This document shows, piece by piece, positions 11,547-21,830 of a stretch of DNA of 64,000 nucleotides; positions within the stretch are counted from its first letter, which is position 1; each line of letters starts with the position of its first letter. Made by a program: the position numbers and the translations under genes. Source of the stretch: Cycas panzhihuaensis (taxonomy: Eukaryota; Cycadophyta); the NCBI GenBank assembly GCA_023213395.1, contig CM041465.1:74903741-74967740 (forward strand), in the 5' to 3' direction. The notes below the pieces were generated by a model. It saw only the letters and a list, made by a program, of their open reading frames with translations. It searched no databases and was not told the DNA's origin.

Positions 11547-11995
11547 TGTAAGAGAAAAGGCACAAATGAAGCATTAACAGGATCAAGAAATGCAAATGAT
11601 AATATGAAATAACCAGAAGATAACACTGCATAAGTACACGTTGATTAATAAGTGGAAAACCCCTTCTGGGGAAGAAAAACCACCTCCTAAGCTAATTTTA
11701 TTAATAAATAACTGAAACCACTATACAAAATAACCAACCCCTAAAATAGCCTTTAGTCAGGCATTTGGACAAACCTTCTAGATTCCTGGAACCAACTCAA
11801 TGAATTTAGGAGATGAATAAATAGTACGGAGGTTCGTTGGAATGCGGTTCTGCATTTCAATGACCATCCACAAATTATTAAATTAAACATAAGTTTGTAA
11901 TATTATAATCACTTAAATTATATTTAAGACATGTAACTAAATAATAACATTAAGAAACATAATGAAACATAAAGTTTACATTATACATTCTAACA
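11547..11995 (-). repeat. copia C 5' LTR
   Basis: The 449-bp LTR in sense orientation starts TGTTAGAATGTATAATG and ends CTCTTACA, next to the PBS. It contains a CCCC-TTCT-GGGG hairpin core near 11,662-11,673. No second copy of this LTR occurs in the window because the element is truncated at its 3' side. Confidence 0.88.
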
Positions 11996-12246
11996 AAAAT
12001 AAAAATAATAAACTTTGAAATAAGAATGAGGTTAAGTTGATCATAAAAGAAACTTCTAGTGCCATAGTTTATGTCATTAGCAAATAGTAGTAAAAATATA
12101 AGTTACACCAACATTCATCACATTTTATCAATTAAAATTTATATATGAGTTCAATAAAACATGGCCTAATCCATCAAATACAAACATCCATGAATTACCT
12201 TATATGAAACCATATACAACATGTTAGAATTTATTAATACAAACCA
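11996..12246 (-). repeat. Tat 3' LTR, remaining part
   Basis: This matches 46,227-46,488, directly following the LTR part at 3,303-5,489 in the intact copy. Shared blocks include gttgatcataaaagaaac, aaaaatataagttacacca and ataaaacatggcctaatc. The sense LTR start here is TGGTTTG, giving a TGGTT terminal inverted repeat with the other end. Confidence 0.88.
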
Positions 12247-12419
12247 AGAGGCTAAGTTTTGGTGAAACATTTATCCCCTTGACATCTAAGGCTCCTATTC
12301 TAGAAAGGGAAATAGAATAGTAAGAGGTGGAAATGATGCAAGTGTTTATCATTTTAGCCAGGGTAATAGGAATTAGATGAAATGTATGGATGATGAGGTA
12401 GTACTACTCTATGACAAAA

Positions 12420-13262
12420 GTATAACTATTTACATCTCTTGCCCAAAAGGACTGGGCACCTAATCTCCTAGTAAATCTTCCCAAAAAGGCTAAGTAACTC
12501 TAACCAAAACATAACTATTTATGTCTCTTACCCAAAAGGACTAGGCACCTAATCTTTGTAAATCTACCTAGAAGGACTGGGCATTAACCAACATCCCTAA
12601 AAACCTACCCAAAAAGGATTGGGTTTTGATTACCAAACAATTACCTAATACCCACAAACTGGATGGGACTTCATTGTACAACTTGCCCATAAACTAGTGG
12701 GACTTTCATCGTAAGACGAATACTACCTATTGCCCACAAACTAGATGGGACTTTCACCAAACGCCCATAAACTAGATGGGCCTCTACTATACACTTGGTC
12801 ATAGTTTATCTCTCTTTAACCATGCATCAGAGGGAAGTCTTTTTGCTGGAGAAAAAAGAGTAGACATTCATAGTTTCTGGCTCATTAATAGGTGACTTTT
12901 CAGAGTAAACCCATCATAGTTTAGCCTCATTAAGGGGCTGAGGGCTTTTAGAGGCTGATTATCATCTTTCAACCTCATTAATAATTAGCTTTGGAGGGAT
13001 CCATGTCATAGTTTAGGCTCGTTAACAGGTATAAAGGCCTCAAAGCATGAATCTTATCATAGTTTTAGCTCCTTAATAGGTGAAAGAAGGTTCAAAGTGA
13101 AGTCCTATCATAATTTTAGCTCATTAATAGGTAAAGGCAAGCTCAGAGCAAAGGCATTGTCATAGTTTAAACTCATTAACAAGAAAGAAAAGGCTCAAAG
13201 TGATAGTCTTGTCATAGTTTAGACTCATTAATAGGTGGATGAACACTCGAAGTTGCTCCCTC
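12420..13262. repeat. three adjoining minisatellite arrays (Tat 3' region)
   Basis: First, a unit of about 90 bp with the core CCCAAAAGGACTGGGCACC repeats at 12,441 and 12,531, with partial copies after it. Second, CCCACAAACTAGATGGGACTT-type units occur near 12,652, 12,686, 12,731 and 12,763. Third, a unit with CATAGTTTA-GCTCATTAATAGG starts near 12,800, 12,869, 12,915, 12,963, 13,007, 13,058, 13,109, 13,161 and 13,213, mostly 44-52 bp apart. Related lone units appear at 18,095 and 16,667. Tandem repeats between pol and 3' LTR are known in Tat/Ogre elements. Confidence 0.85.
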
Positions 13263-14037
13263 TGAAGGTAAATATCAAAAATTAATACATGAGGTGTGAT
13301 CTGGTGATGAATTATACCTCCAAAGGGGAGAAAGAGCTCCACTAATTCTCGTCATATAACAAAACAATAATTTAGGATTTATCAAAGTAAATGTATATAT
13401 TTTTGACATTTTAATGGTGAGCATAATACCTAAACTGGGATACATTCTGCTTTAATAAGCTCCATGGGTGCCAGAGAGGATTCAATAGGGAAAAAATGCA
13501 AAAATTCCTCTCTACATATAAAAAAATAAATGAAAAAGAATTTCATTTTCACGTATGAGTGGAGGAGAAAGTGAGAGTTCTAGAGGCCATCACTTCACTT
13601 TCTAGAGTGACTAAGACTCTTTTGGATATGGGACCAGCTCTGTGGGACTCCATTCATCGAGATGGAACAGTGAGCGAGGTACCTAGTAAGTGAAGTGTAT
13701 TAATTTTTTTTATTTTTTAGTTTTTTAATGAAAAACACGATAATATAGTGCAAAAAGTACAACTAGTACACTAAAAACACAACTTTCAAATGAGAAATGT
13801 GACTAACCAGTGAAAAATGTAAATTCAATATTAAGGCCATTGGAAGAAGTCATATTTTTTGCTATGAAGTCATATTTTTCATTATGAAACTGTCTTTTAC
13901 TGTGAAACTATATTTTTCATAGTGAAACTATATTTTTAAATTAGATGAGTACATTTTTGAAGTTTCAACAAATAAAACTTAAAAAAATTAAAATTTTTAA
14001 TTTGAAGAAGTTGCTAATAGGCTATAGAATTAGTGTG
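13263..14037. other. Tat 3' spacer, no clear gene
   Basis: The sequence is AT-rich. A plus-strand stretch at 13,560-13,690 reads VEEKVRVLEAITSLS before a stop and may be the decayed start of the extra ORF that follows. Repeated 'gaaacta/tatttttca' motifs lie at 13,860-13,940. Nothing else is supported. Confidence 0.5.
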
Positions 14038-15680
14038 ATGTAGGCCCTAGAGAGAGTGGAGATTTTCAAGAATAAAGGGATAGCCATTAGAGAGTTTATT
14101 AGTTAACTGGATGAGGCAGGATAGAGCATATTATGAGCATGTGGCCTAGCACATGTGAGTGGATCCACTTAACTTGTGATGGAGCATGAGATTTTACATG
14201 ATTTTATGAGTTGTTAGATACCAAGCCATAATGTATTCAGTGTACGAGTAATTAGAGACCTTGAGATCACTCTAAGAGACATAGGAAGGATCTTAGGTAT
14301 CAATTGGCATGGGGAGAGGGTTCGCCTCATCAGGGTGACAGATGTCTTAGATAGCTTACAGTACTTACTTAATAAGATTTATTGATCAGATAGATCAACA
14401 TGGGATCTTCATCAAGGCCATCAAGACAACATGAGATATTTTAGTATGAGGAGGATCATCACCCTTATCATTACCTATTGGATAGTTAGGACACAAGACT
14501 TTATGGGGATCCTGGTTTAGTAAATAGGGATAGTACGATGATGTGAGAACAATATCCGAATCAACTAGGGGTAGTACATTATGAAGAGTATTAGCCACTA
14601 GTTATCAAGGATTTGGAGGATATGGAGGGGTGGATTCTTGTACAATTCCATTCTTATGTGTTAGCTTTACGACCATATTCCATTGATCTGACCAAGAGGA
14701 GAGCTAGAAGAGCTGACACTAATGAATTCTAGAATGAACATATGGTACATGAGATCCCAGATTTATAACAAACTAGCCATCATCATGAGGACCATACATA
14801 GTCCCCTCCTTAGCAAGATGATGAGGAGGCAACTGATAGAGGATGCATATACTAGGCTCCTAATGTAGAGTAATGATGAGATAGATATCATGGAGAGGGC
14901 AGTAGCAGAGGAGGCTCCTACAACATGGAGAGGGAGAGGAGGATACTACGATGGAGGACCATATGATGGTAGAGGTGCTAGATGAGGAAAGGAGATAAGA
15001 TGAGGAGGTTCCTCCTTTAGTCGTGGAGGAGGAGGTAGTCGTTAGGTGCTTAGACAAGGAGGTGGAGCATCTATGGAGGGGAGAGGAGGCTCCATTCAGA
15101 GCATAGAGCTAGGGTCTGCTAACAACTAGGGTAGGGATGGAGGGAACAAAGTTTATGAGGGAGGAGCTATACATAGGAGGCTCGCTAGGAGCCATATGAA
15201 GGAGAGGTACCACTGGTAGGGGAGGTACTAGGTGGAGAGCCAGCAGGGGGAGGATCTCTAGATATATAATTTAATATGTTTATTTCTTCCATCGTATTAT
15301 ATTTCTTTTCTTTCGAGAGCCTATTTTCTTTTCTAAGAGACTGATCATAAATGGTATGCTTCTATTGGATAAGTGATGAGATAATTATGATGAGGGGGGT
15401 TTAGAGGACCCTGGAGGTGATCTTTCCTTACATTCCAGTATTAGATGAGGCACCCTCTTGGAATGTAGTAGATCATAGACTATTGGAACACCTTATAGAG
15501 TTTTATAGCCATGCACTCAGAGCTCAAGACCTCTACATGGATAGGAGGGTAGAGCTACAGAGACGAGAGCTGGAGTTGAGGGCAGGTGAGGAGGAGAGGA
15601 GACACCTACAGAGGATGACGCTAGTTGAGGTGGGAGCCAGGTATACTCCATCAACTAGTGCTAGAGTGTAGTAGGGACGA
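14038..15680 (+). pseudogene. opposite-strand extra ORF, plant-mobile-domain-like
   Basis: Read on the plus strand, against the direction of the Tat element. Frame 1 from 14,038 to 14,385 gives ALERVEIFKNKGIAIREFI, then HNVFSVRVIRDLEITLRDIG and RILGINWHGERVRLI. The 'F-x-x-RDLEITLxDIxxILGIxxxGERV' pattern resembles the plant mobile domain (aminotransferase-like, PMD) lead region. After a frameshift near 14,390, frame 3 continues with WILVQFHSYVLALRPYSIDL, a Gly/Arg-rich part, and at 15,417-15,671 APSWNVVDHRLLEHLIEFY followed by a charged helix (RRVELQRRELELRAGEEERR). Stops, mostly TAG, are scattered. Antisense extra ORFs between pol and 3' LTR have been described in Tat-lineage elements. The PMD assignment rests on one short block. 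Confidence 0.5.
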
Positions 15681-16879
15681 CACCACCTCCCACCCAGAGG
15701 AGAGTCTACATATAGAGAGATTTCGAGCAGGAGGGAGAGAGCATGTCTAGATGTACCTCAAGGATCTTATCAAGAATTAGAGGGATGATGAGTGTTTCAT
15801 ATACTACATAGGAGATAGGAGGATGATGTAAGGTATTTTATGAGCCTCTAGTGTGTATCATAGATGTATGTATCATGAGTTATGTATTATGAGTCACCTA
15901 GGTGATGGATGTACTATATTTTGATGTCATATATATTGATCTCTTTCTCTTAAAACTTGTGTATGATTACTTGTCTCTAAAGCTTTCATTCCCCTTATTC
16001 CCATTTATATTTGAGCATAGGATACACTCATTAGTGTGACTTGTCTAAGGAAACATGTAATAAATTTTAGCATTTCTATTTTTTATTATTCTTTTATGTT
16101 TATGTACTTTTTTTTTTTGTCATATGATATATATGGTAGTTTATGCTTGTTCCAGAGTAAAGATTATTTAGCAAAGATAAAATTATGGGAAATAATGAAA
16201 ACTAGAAGATAAATAAAAGATCAAAATGGGACAAGTGAAAGATTTACTTATTCTATTTTTATAAACTTAAAACCACCTAGAACCTAAACAGTAATAAGTT
16301 TATAAAAGTAGAAGATAGAGTAATATGAACCTCCTAAAAAGAAAACTCATATAACTCATATTATACTCATGATAGATTATGTAAACATAGGATAACTCCA
16401 CATTTACATAATATACCATAAATAAAGTGAGTTGTTCACCAAATGAAACTAATCTCACTTAATAAACAACTAGCTAACTAAGTATATTGGATTCCTTATT
16501 GGCTCCTTCTAGGGGTAAGAAGCTTTTAGGAACCTGCCCCCTGCTAAGATCCTCCATGGCCCAGGATTCGCACATGGGTCTAGCCCTTTCACATATCTTG
16601 TTTCAATCTTATATCTATCGCTATAATCTTCCAACTACCCTAATCTATAGTCTTACCAAACCAATAGTTTATACTCATGACAGAGTGGTAGTTTATACTC
16701 ATTTTGGAGTGGTATGACCCTAGCTAAAAGAAGTTAGTGAATTGGAATAATCATCAAGGATCAAGGAAATGAGGGTGTCAGCTTCAAGGTTAAGGACACG
16801 AGGTATATATAGAATGGTCATTGAAGTAAATAAGGACAACAATGATGAAACCTGATGATGCAAAAGGAGTTACAAGGAG
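15681..16879. other. Tat spacer between extra ORF and aRNase H, no gene seen
   Basis: AT-rich sequence with a poly-T run near 16,110. At 16,667-16,712 there are two copies of a 22-24-bp unit built on TAGTTTATACTCAT, related to the minisatellite unit at 12,800-13,262. A short GC-richer patch at 16,500-16,580 has no recognisable coding. Confidence 0.5.
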
Positions 16880-17139
16880 TGGACCTGATGCATCCCAACC
16901 AATTAATAGACTACAACCTGAGAGTCAAAATATATAGTAATAAATCCAAGGTAAAAGCAAGAAACATCTGACAAGGCTCCTATAATAGTAAGGTATTCAA
17001 CTTCATTATTGGTTGGCCTAGATATGAAGAAACCCATGGAGAGGAGGGGACTTCCAAATTGGTCATAATCTACCCAAGTAGAAGCAGACAGTCCTAGGTT
17101 TCCTCTATTACCCCCATCGGTGAAGATACTCAATGTCAT
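16880..17139 (-). pseudogene. Tat archaeal-like RNase H (aRNH)
   Basis: The minus frame reads SIFTDGGNRGNLGLSAS, PTNNEVEYLTIIGAL and IYFDSQVVVYQLIG. These match the three blocks of archaeal-type RNase H in Tat elements (F-D-G-A-S-R-G-N-P-G; TNNxAEYxALIxGL; DSxLVVxQxxG). The catalytic Asp, Glu and Asp positions appear present. It would degrade RNA in RNA-DNA hybrids, in addition to the ordinary gypsy RNase H at 20.4-20.8 kb. It lies on the far side of the integrase. Confidence 0.82.
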
Positions 17140-18185
17140 AGGAATTAGTGGATCAAAACTTGGAGATTGTATGATTGATGAGGGAAGGTGTAGGAATCAA
17201 TTAGTAAGGAGATGGTGATAGACGTAGATCTTTGACTATGATGAAAAAAGAAGAAGGAACCCAAGTAAGATGATTATGATCAAAACAACAAATTGTCAAG
17301 TAGGATTTAATCATAACTGAGGCCATGGTGGACCCAAGTTACTAGATCCAAAAATCTTGAATAACTCATCTAAATGAACCCAACCTATATATAGATAGGT
17401 GGGGATGAAGTCATCATGTGACTTGCCCTAGATTACAAGAGGATGAAAACAATAAACTTCTTTTACTTTCTTCCTTTTATTTATTTATTTTTTTTAACTT
17501 TTTATTTTACTTTAAGTTTTTTTTTTTACTTCCACCTTTTACAAGAATAGGATCATAATCATCCACTTAAGAAACTCTTTTACTCAACATAATAAGGATT
17601 GTTACTTTTTAATAGAATCTAAAAAGGGAAAGGGGCCAATCTCCTTAAAGAATGAACCATGGAAAAAAAAAAGATCAAAATCACGATGTCTCCAAGTGTG
17701 AAGGGAAGGTGGTATAATGAGTATCTACTCTGAAGGAATAATAAAGAGAACCGAGGATAATAAAAATAATTAACAATTGGTGATATATAACCAAAAAGAA
17801 AATCCCTAGGTAACAAATTAGAAAATAAAAGTATGATTTAAATTAATGACTAAGTACTTGAAGCTGACAAAGACATTTCCCCTTCTAGGATAAAAATAAA
17901 ACAAAGTTGGGGGCCAAAGTTCTCTTTTGAGTATAGAACCCAAAGGAGAAATAAGATCCAAGTGTGGTGATGGAAAGTTCACAATCAGTATATATATTAG
18001 AAAGAGTAAAATACTTACATAATTATGAGTTGGATCTATCACAAAAACACTATAACACTTAGTGAAAGTAAGGAGAGATAAAAAAAAGGGGGGGGGAATT
18101 TGCCCATAGTTTAAGTTCATTAAGCAAAGGAACAAGTTTTAGAGATGTAGTTTATCCTCATTGCAAAGATAGTTACATGCATACT
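17140..18185. other. Tat spacer between integrase and aRNase H
   Basis: AT-rich with poly-T runs near 17,490-17,530 and a short G run at 18,090. Units like CCATAGTTTAAGTTCATTAAG at 18,103 and GTAGTTTATCCTCATT at 18,147 echo the third minisatellite array. Open minus frames here (for example 17,818-18,135) are low-complexity Leu/Ile/Phe/Tyr stretches with no family resemblance. Confidence 0.5.
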
Positions 18186-19279
18186 ACTAGGTATAAAATC
18201 TTCTTAAGTATTAAGAATTAATGGGCTCCTTAAACTCTAATCCTTCTAATGTTGAAATCGGATAGGCTTTGTTAGTTAAATCCTCAATTGTTAAGAAAGA
18301 CCCTATCCATTTAGGAGAAAGCTTACATTGCATATCTTGTAAATATTCCAATTTTAAAACTTTATCACCAATGTTAAACTTCTTAGGTCTAATCTACCTA
18401 TCATAGGTAGCTTGGACCTTAGCCTTGGATGCCATATTATTCTACAAGGCCTACAAGTGAGTTTTTCCTAACTTTTCCAACTCTAAAAGGTAAGCTTCCC
18501 TTTGAAACTATTCATTAGTAAACTCCAATGAAACACATAGAGAAGGAATTTCAACTTCTAATGGTAAGACAACTTTAAGACCATAAACAAATGGAAATGG
18601 TATCATACCCATGGCACTTTTGATCGAGGTCCTATAGGCCCACAATGCCAGAAATAATCAGGAGTGTTGATCCCTGTGAGAAGTAGCAACAGTCTTAACC
18701 AAAATCTTAGCTAATATCTTGTTAAACACTTCTACCTGGACATTCACCTCAGGATGATAGGGGGCAGATACTCTATGGGTGATACAAAACTTATTACATA
18801 ACTCATTGACATGGGGATTACAAAACAAAGTTCCGTTGTTAGTAATAATAACATCTGGTATCCCAAATCTACAAATAACATGTTGAATTATGAGCATAGC
18901 CATAATCTTTCTAATAGTGGAAACTAATGAGATAGCTTCACTCCACTTCATAAAATAGTTAGTCATGGTTAGAATGAACTTATGCTTATTTGAAGATGCT
19001 AGGAAGATCTGCCCAATGAGGTTGAGAGCCCATTAGGAGAAGGGCCAAGATGAAACTATTAATTTCATTTCTTACACAAGTTAATACATTAAAGTTGCAT
19101 GGGATTAGGATTTCTAGAAATTTTGAACATAAGAGTGGGCATCCTTAAATAAGGTAGGCTAATAATAACCCATACGAAGAATATGTTGGGCTATTAATCA
19201 ACCACCAAAGTGTCCACCATATATCCCCTCACGAGATTCTATCAAGGTAAGTAAGGACTCATTGGTTGAAAGGCACCTT
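18186..19279 (-). pseudogene. Tat integrase, zinc region to C-terminus
   Basis: Right to left: NESLLTLIESREGIYGGHFG (HHCC lead), then the core MTNYFMKWSEAISL (canonical A-T-D-Y-F-T-K-W, Asp now Asn), IPDVIITNNGTLFCNP (second catalytic Asp also Asn) and YHPEVNVQVEVFNKIL (catalytic Glu kept). The C-terminal part has LWAYRTSIKSAMGMIPFPFV, VLPLEVEIPS and SPKWIGSFLTIEDLTNKAY. This order and the 'GGHFGG' lead are typical of Tat. A retroposed sequence splits it from its N-terminal piece at 20,159. Confidence 0.88.
19266..19279. repeat. target-site duplication, left copy
   Basis: TTGAAAGGCACCTT is identical to 20,145-20,158. In the integrase frame it covers part of the LLRCLS codons, and the coding continues on the other side of the 865-bp insert. 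This defines a clean LINE-style insertion. Confidence 0.92.
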
Positions 19280-20144
19280 TAATTTTTTGTTCGATCGTAA
19301 TGAATTAAAGGGGTCATATGGTTCTAAACCCAGAATAAATTGTAACATGAAAGCCCATGGAAAAACTCGGAGATAATATCTTCTGGAGCTATCAATATGG
19401 TCTAATATCTTAGATCCTCCGGACTAATCTCTCATATCTTGATCCGTCTAACCCCTCCATATATATCCATCAGCTCTAACCAAATCTTCTTCAATCATTT
19501 TGCTTATTCCAAACTTTGCCAGCATCTTTTGTATTGCCAAACCACAACCCGTGCAATGCTGGATCCTCTATGAACCTCTCCGCCTCAAACCATTGCCTCC
19601 CTATAGGTGTGATGGATCCGAACCCTCCATTGGCTCTCTCCTCTCTCCAGTCCATGATTATCCTTTCAAGCATTTGATTACGTATTTTTCAAGCACCTCT
19701 ATTGTCACCTTTGAACATTCTATTACCTTAAATAACAGGCCCTTCTTATAAGAGGTGTATGAAACTTGTATTCCGATTGAATCCCATCTTCCCTTTCTTC
19801 TGGCCCATCTCCGTTTCCCTCATGCCTCCCCCCTCCTCGCCCCTCCCGGCTGCCTATCAAAAATTTATCAATCACAACTTACTCAAGAGGAGATGCCACT
19901 TGACTTCTCTTCTCTCTTCTTATTCTTCCTTTTGGCACTAATTATACTCTCTCTCTAATCTAGATTCCCTCCCTCCTCCCATCCTATCCCTCCTTCGTCT
20001 CTTTCCATCATTCGAGATTGCCTTTCAACCACCAACCACCCACCATCTCTTTATCTTTCTTTTTCCTTCAAATATCCTTTCTTCTTCTTTTCTCCTCCAC
20101 AAGAGAGCACAGTAGCGGATCATCTTCCAAAGCCTGGAAAGGGA
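19280..20144 (-). mobile_element. retroposed sequence (processed-pseudogene-like) with poly-A end
   Basis: The 865-bp insert is bounded by a perfect 14-bp duplication. Its left end is T-rich (ttaattttttg), the complement of a short A-rich tail, so it lies on the minus strand. The right two-thirds is GA-rich on the minus strand, like a plant 5' UTR. It shows no LTRs, RT or tRNA-type promoter boxes that I can see. It is most simply an mRNA copied by L1 machinery. Confidence 0.8.
19491..19821 (-). pseudogene. unrecognised small protein in retroposed sequence
   Basis: A minus frame from an ATG near 19,821 to a stop at 19,491 encodes about 110 residues with three in-frame stops. The unbroken end (19,673-19,491) reads MLERIIMDWREERANGGFG, SITPIGRQWFEAERFIEDP, ALHGLWFGNTKDAGKVWNK. 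It is hydrophilic and Trp/Arg-rich with no signal peptide or membrane segment. I do not recognise the family. The stops fit C-to-T changes at CAA, CGA or TGG codons. A nuclear gene for a small soluble or organellar protein is a plausible source, but that is a guess. Confidence 0.55.
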
Positions 20145-20158
20145 TTGAAAGGCACCTT
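20145..20158. repeat. target-site duplication, right copy
   Basis: Identical 14 bases to 19,266-19,279. The integrase reading LYKYSFDGVLLRCLS runs into this copy from the right, and NESLLTLIES resumes after the left copy. Confidence 0.92.
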
Positions 20159-20230
20159 AGTAGAACCCCATCAAAAGAATACTTATACAATACATCATTC
20201 AACAAAAGGTATTAGCTAGCAGCAGTATGG
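20159..20230 (-). pseudogene. Tat integrase N-terminal piece
   Basis: The minus strand reads LYKYSFDGVLLRCLS, matching the 'LYKRSFDGxLLRCL' stretch just before the HHCC zinc region in Tat integrases. It is separated from the rest of the integrase by the retroposed insert. Confidence 0.85.
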
Positions 20231-20419
20231 ATTTGTATTCTCTTCTTCGGAGTAGTAAGAGAAGGAAAATATTGATCATACAAGTACAGTCTAATCTTCT
20301 CATATCACAGATCATCAGAAGGGATACCTTGGATATGAAAGATATGTTCATCTGGAAGGGAATCATTAATGGGTTGGCTAGTAGGATTGGGAAGAGGAGT
20401 ATGAGCCATGATCTCTAGA

Positions 20420-20830
20420 ACAATCATGCCTTTCTTGGACTTTCTATTGATCACCTACAAATCAAATTCTTGAAGTAACAAAGACCACTTACCTAATCGA
20501 CCAATAAGGTTAGACTTGGTAAGTAGATACCTTATAGGGTCTGATTAGACGATAAGATAGATCCTATTCCTAAGGAGGTAGTGGAGAAGCTTCTTAGTAA
20601 CAAAAACTAAAGCAAGGCACTCTTTCTTAGGAAAGAGATAATGAAGCTCAACCGCCACAAGGGTCTTACTAATGAAATAGATGGCCCTTTCCCTACTAGA
20701 ATCATCCTTTAATGCTAATGATTCCTCAGTAGCTAAAGTATATAAAATGAATGGCATATCAAAGCTTAGCGAAGCAAGAATTGGAGTAGAAGCCAAGGCT
20801 TTCTTTAGCTTATTGAAGGACCCTTGAACT
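20420..20830 (-). pseudogene. Tat gypsy-type RNase H
   Basis: The open stretch at 20,545-20,796 reads STPILASLSFDMPFILYTLA, then REKAIYF-like RERAIYFISKTLVAVELHY and KKECLALVFVTKKLLHYL. These follow the LASPPVL-P-LxLYxA, IYYxSKTLxxAExRY and EKxxLALVxAxxKLRHYL blocks of Tat/Athila RNase H. It continues toward the integrase on the left with stops. Confidence 0.87.
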
Positions 20831-21830
20831 TGAAAAGTCTATTATAATTCAAAACCTTTCTTAAAAAGATTAGTGATAGACTTAACATCTAAGGCAAAGT
20901 TGGCAATGAAACATCTTAGAAAACCAAACCTACCTAGAAAATATTTGATCTATTTCTGAGTCTTGGGGGGAGATATTCAAATAATAGCCTCAATTTTTTT
21001 AGGATCAATTCTAATCCCATCTTGAGAAATGATGTTTCCCAACATCTTCCTTGACATAACGACAAAAACATATTTGGAAGGATTTAAACACAAGCGATAC
21101 TTTTTACACCTTTTAAAAATGGTTCTTAGATCACACAAATGATCAAATCACTTGCATGAAAGTGTAAGCATATCATCTAAATATATAGTAATAATATTAT
21201 CAATTAACTAATGCAAAATGTGGACCATAGCCCTTTGATATGTCTTACTAGTATTCTTTAATCTAAATGGCATGACTTTATAAATGAAGGTACCCCAAGG
21301 AGTAGTAAAAGTAGTCTTACAACAGTCGTGAGGTGTAATAGAAATCTGATTGTATACTAAAAAATCATCTATAAGAGGCATTACCTCAAAACTAGCCATT
21401 TGATCCTAAATCTGATCAAGAAAGGGAAGAGAAAAATTATCTTTGAAACATGCATCATTGATGTCATGAAAGTCGATGCAAATCTAAATCGTACCATTCT
21501 TTTTTACTATAGGGACTATATTAGAGACCCATTGAGAATAGTCAACACTCTTAATAAATCCAGTTTCTTACTTTTCTACCTCTTGCTTAATGGTAAGAGA
21601 GAGGCAAGGATGGATAGGACATTGCTTTTACCATTTGGGTTTTGCACTAGGAATTATAGTAATATTATATTCAATGATTTGGAAGTCAAGGCCTTGCATG
21701 TCTTTATAGTCCTACGTGAAAACCAAATAGAACTCATGGAAAAGATTCTTAAACTAGGTGATCTCTTGGGGAGTACAACTAGCTCCCAACTTGATAATTC
21801 TAGAGGTATCCTCTATCTCTAAATCTAGAT
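20830..21830 (-). pseudogene. Tat reverse transcriptase
   Basis: Reading leftwards from 21,830: a KDMQGLDFQIIEYNI-like start, HPCLSLTIKQEVEK, DYSQWVSNIVPIVKKNGTI, CIDFHDINDAC, MPLIDDFLVYNQISI, TTPWGTFIYKVMPFRLKN, TYQRAMVHILH and TIYLDDMLTLS. The catalytic YLDD (about 21,160-21,190) is intact. The 'IKxEVEKLxxAGFI' and 'WVSNIVPVxKKxGxIR' forms are diagnostic of the Tat lineage. Stops interrupt the frame, several at former Trp or Gln codons. Confidence 0.9.

Larger units (their letters stand above)
5490..11995 (-). mobile_element. copia C: 3'-truncated Ty1/copia element inside the Tat LTR
   Basis: From right to left it has a 5' LTR (11,547-11,995), PBS (11,535-11,546), a 2.2-kb leader holding a captured host-gene fragment and G-rich tracts, gag with a good zinc knuckle, PR, integrase and RT. 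It stops inside RNase H near 5,490; the 3' LTR is missing. The flanking Tat LTR has AAAAT on both sides (5,485-5,489 and 11,996-12,000), and the intact LTR copy at 46,226 has no insertion. Confidence 0.85.

Noticed and set aside
14860-15057. 65-codon Ser/Thr-rich minus frame
   Set aside because: It mirrors the GAG/GGA-rich plus-strand text of the extra ORF; a shadow of purine-rich repeats.
17818-18135. 105-codon minus frame rich in Leu, Phe and Tyr
   Set aside because: Low-complexity AT-rich spacer between Tat integrase and aRNase H, including minisatellite-like units; no domain.
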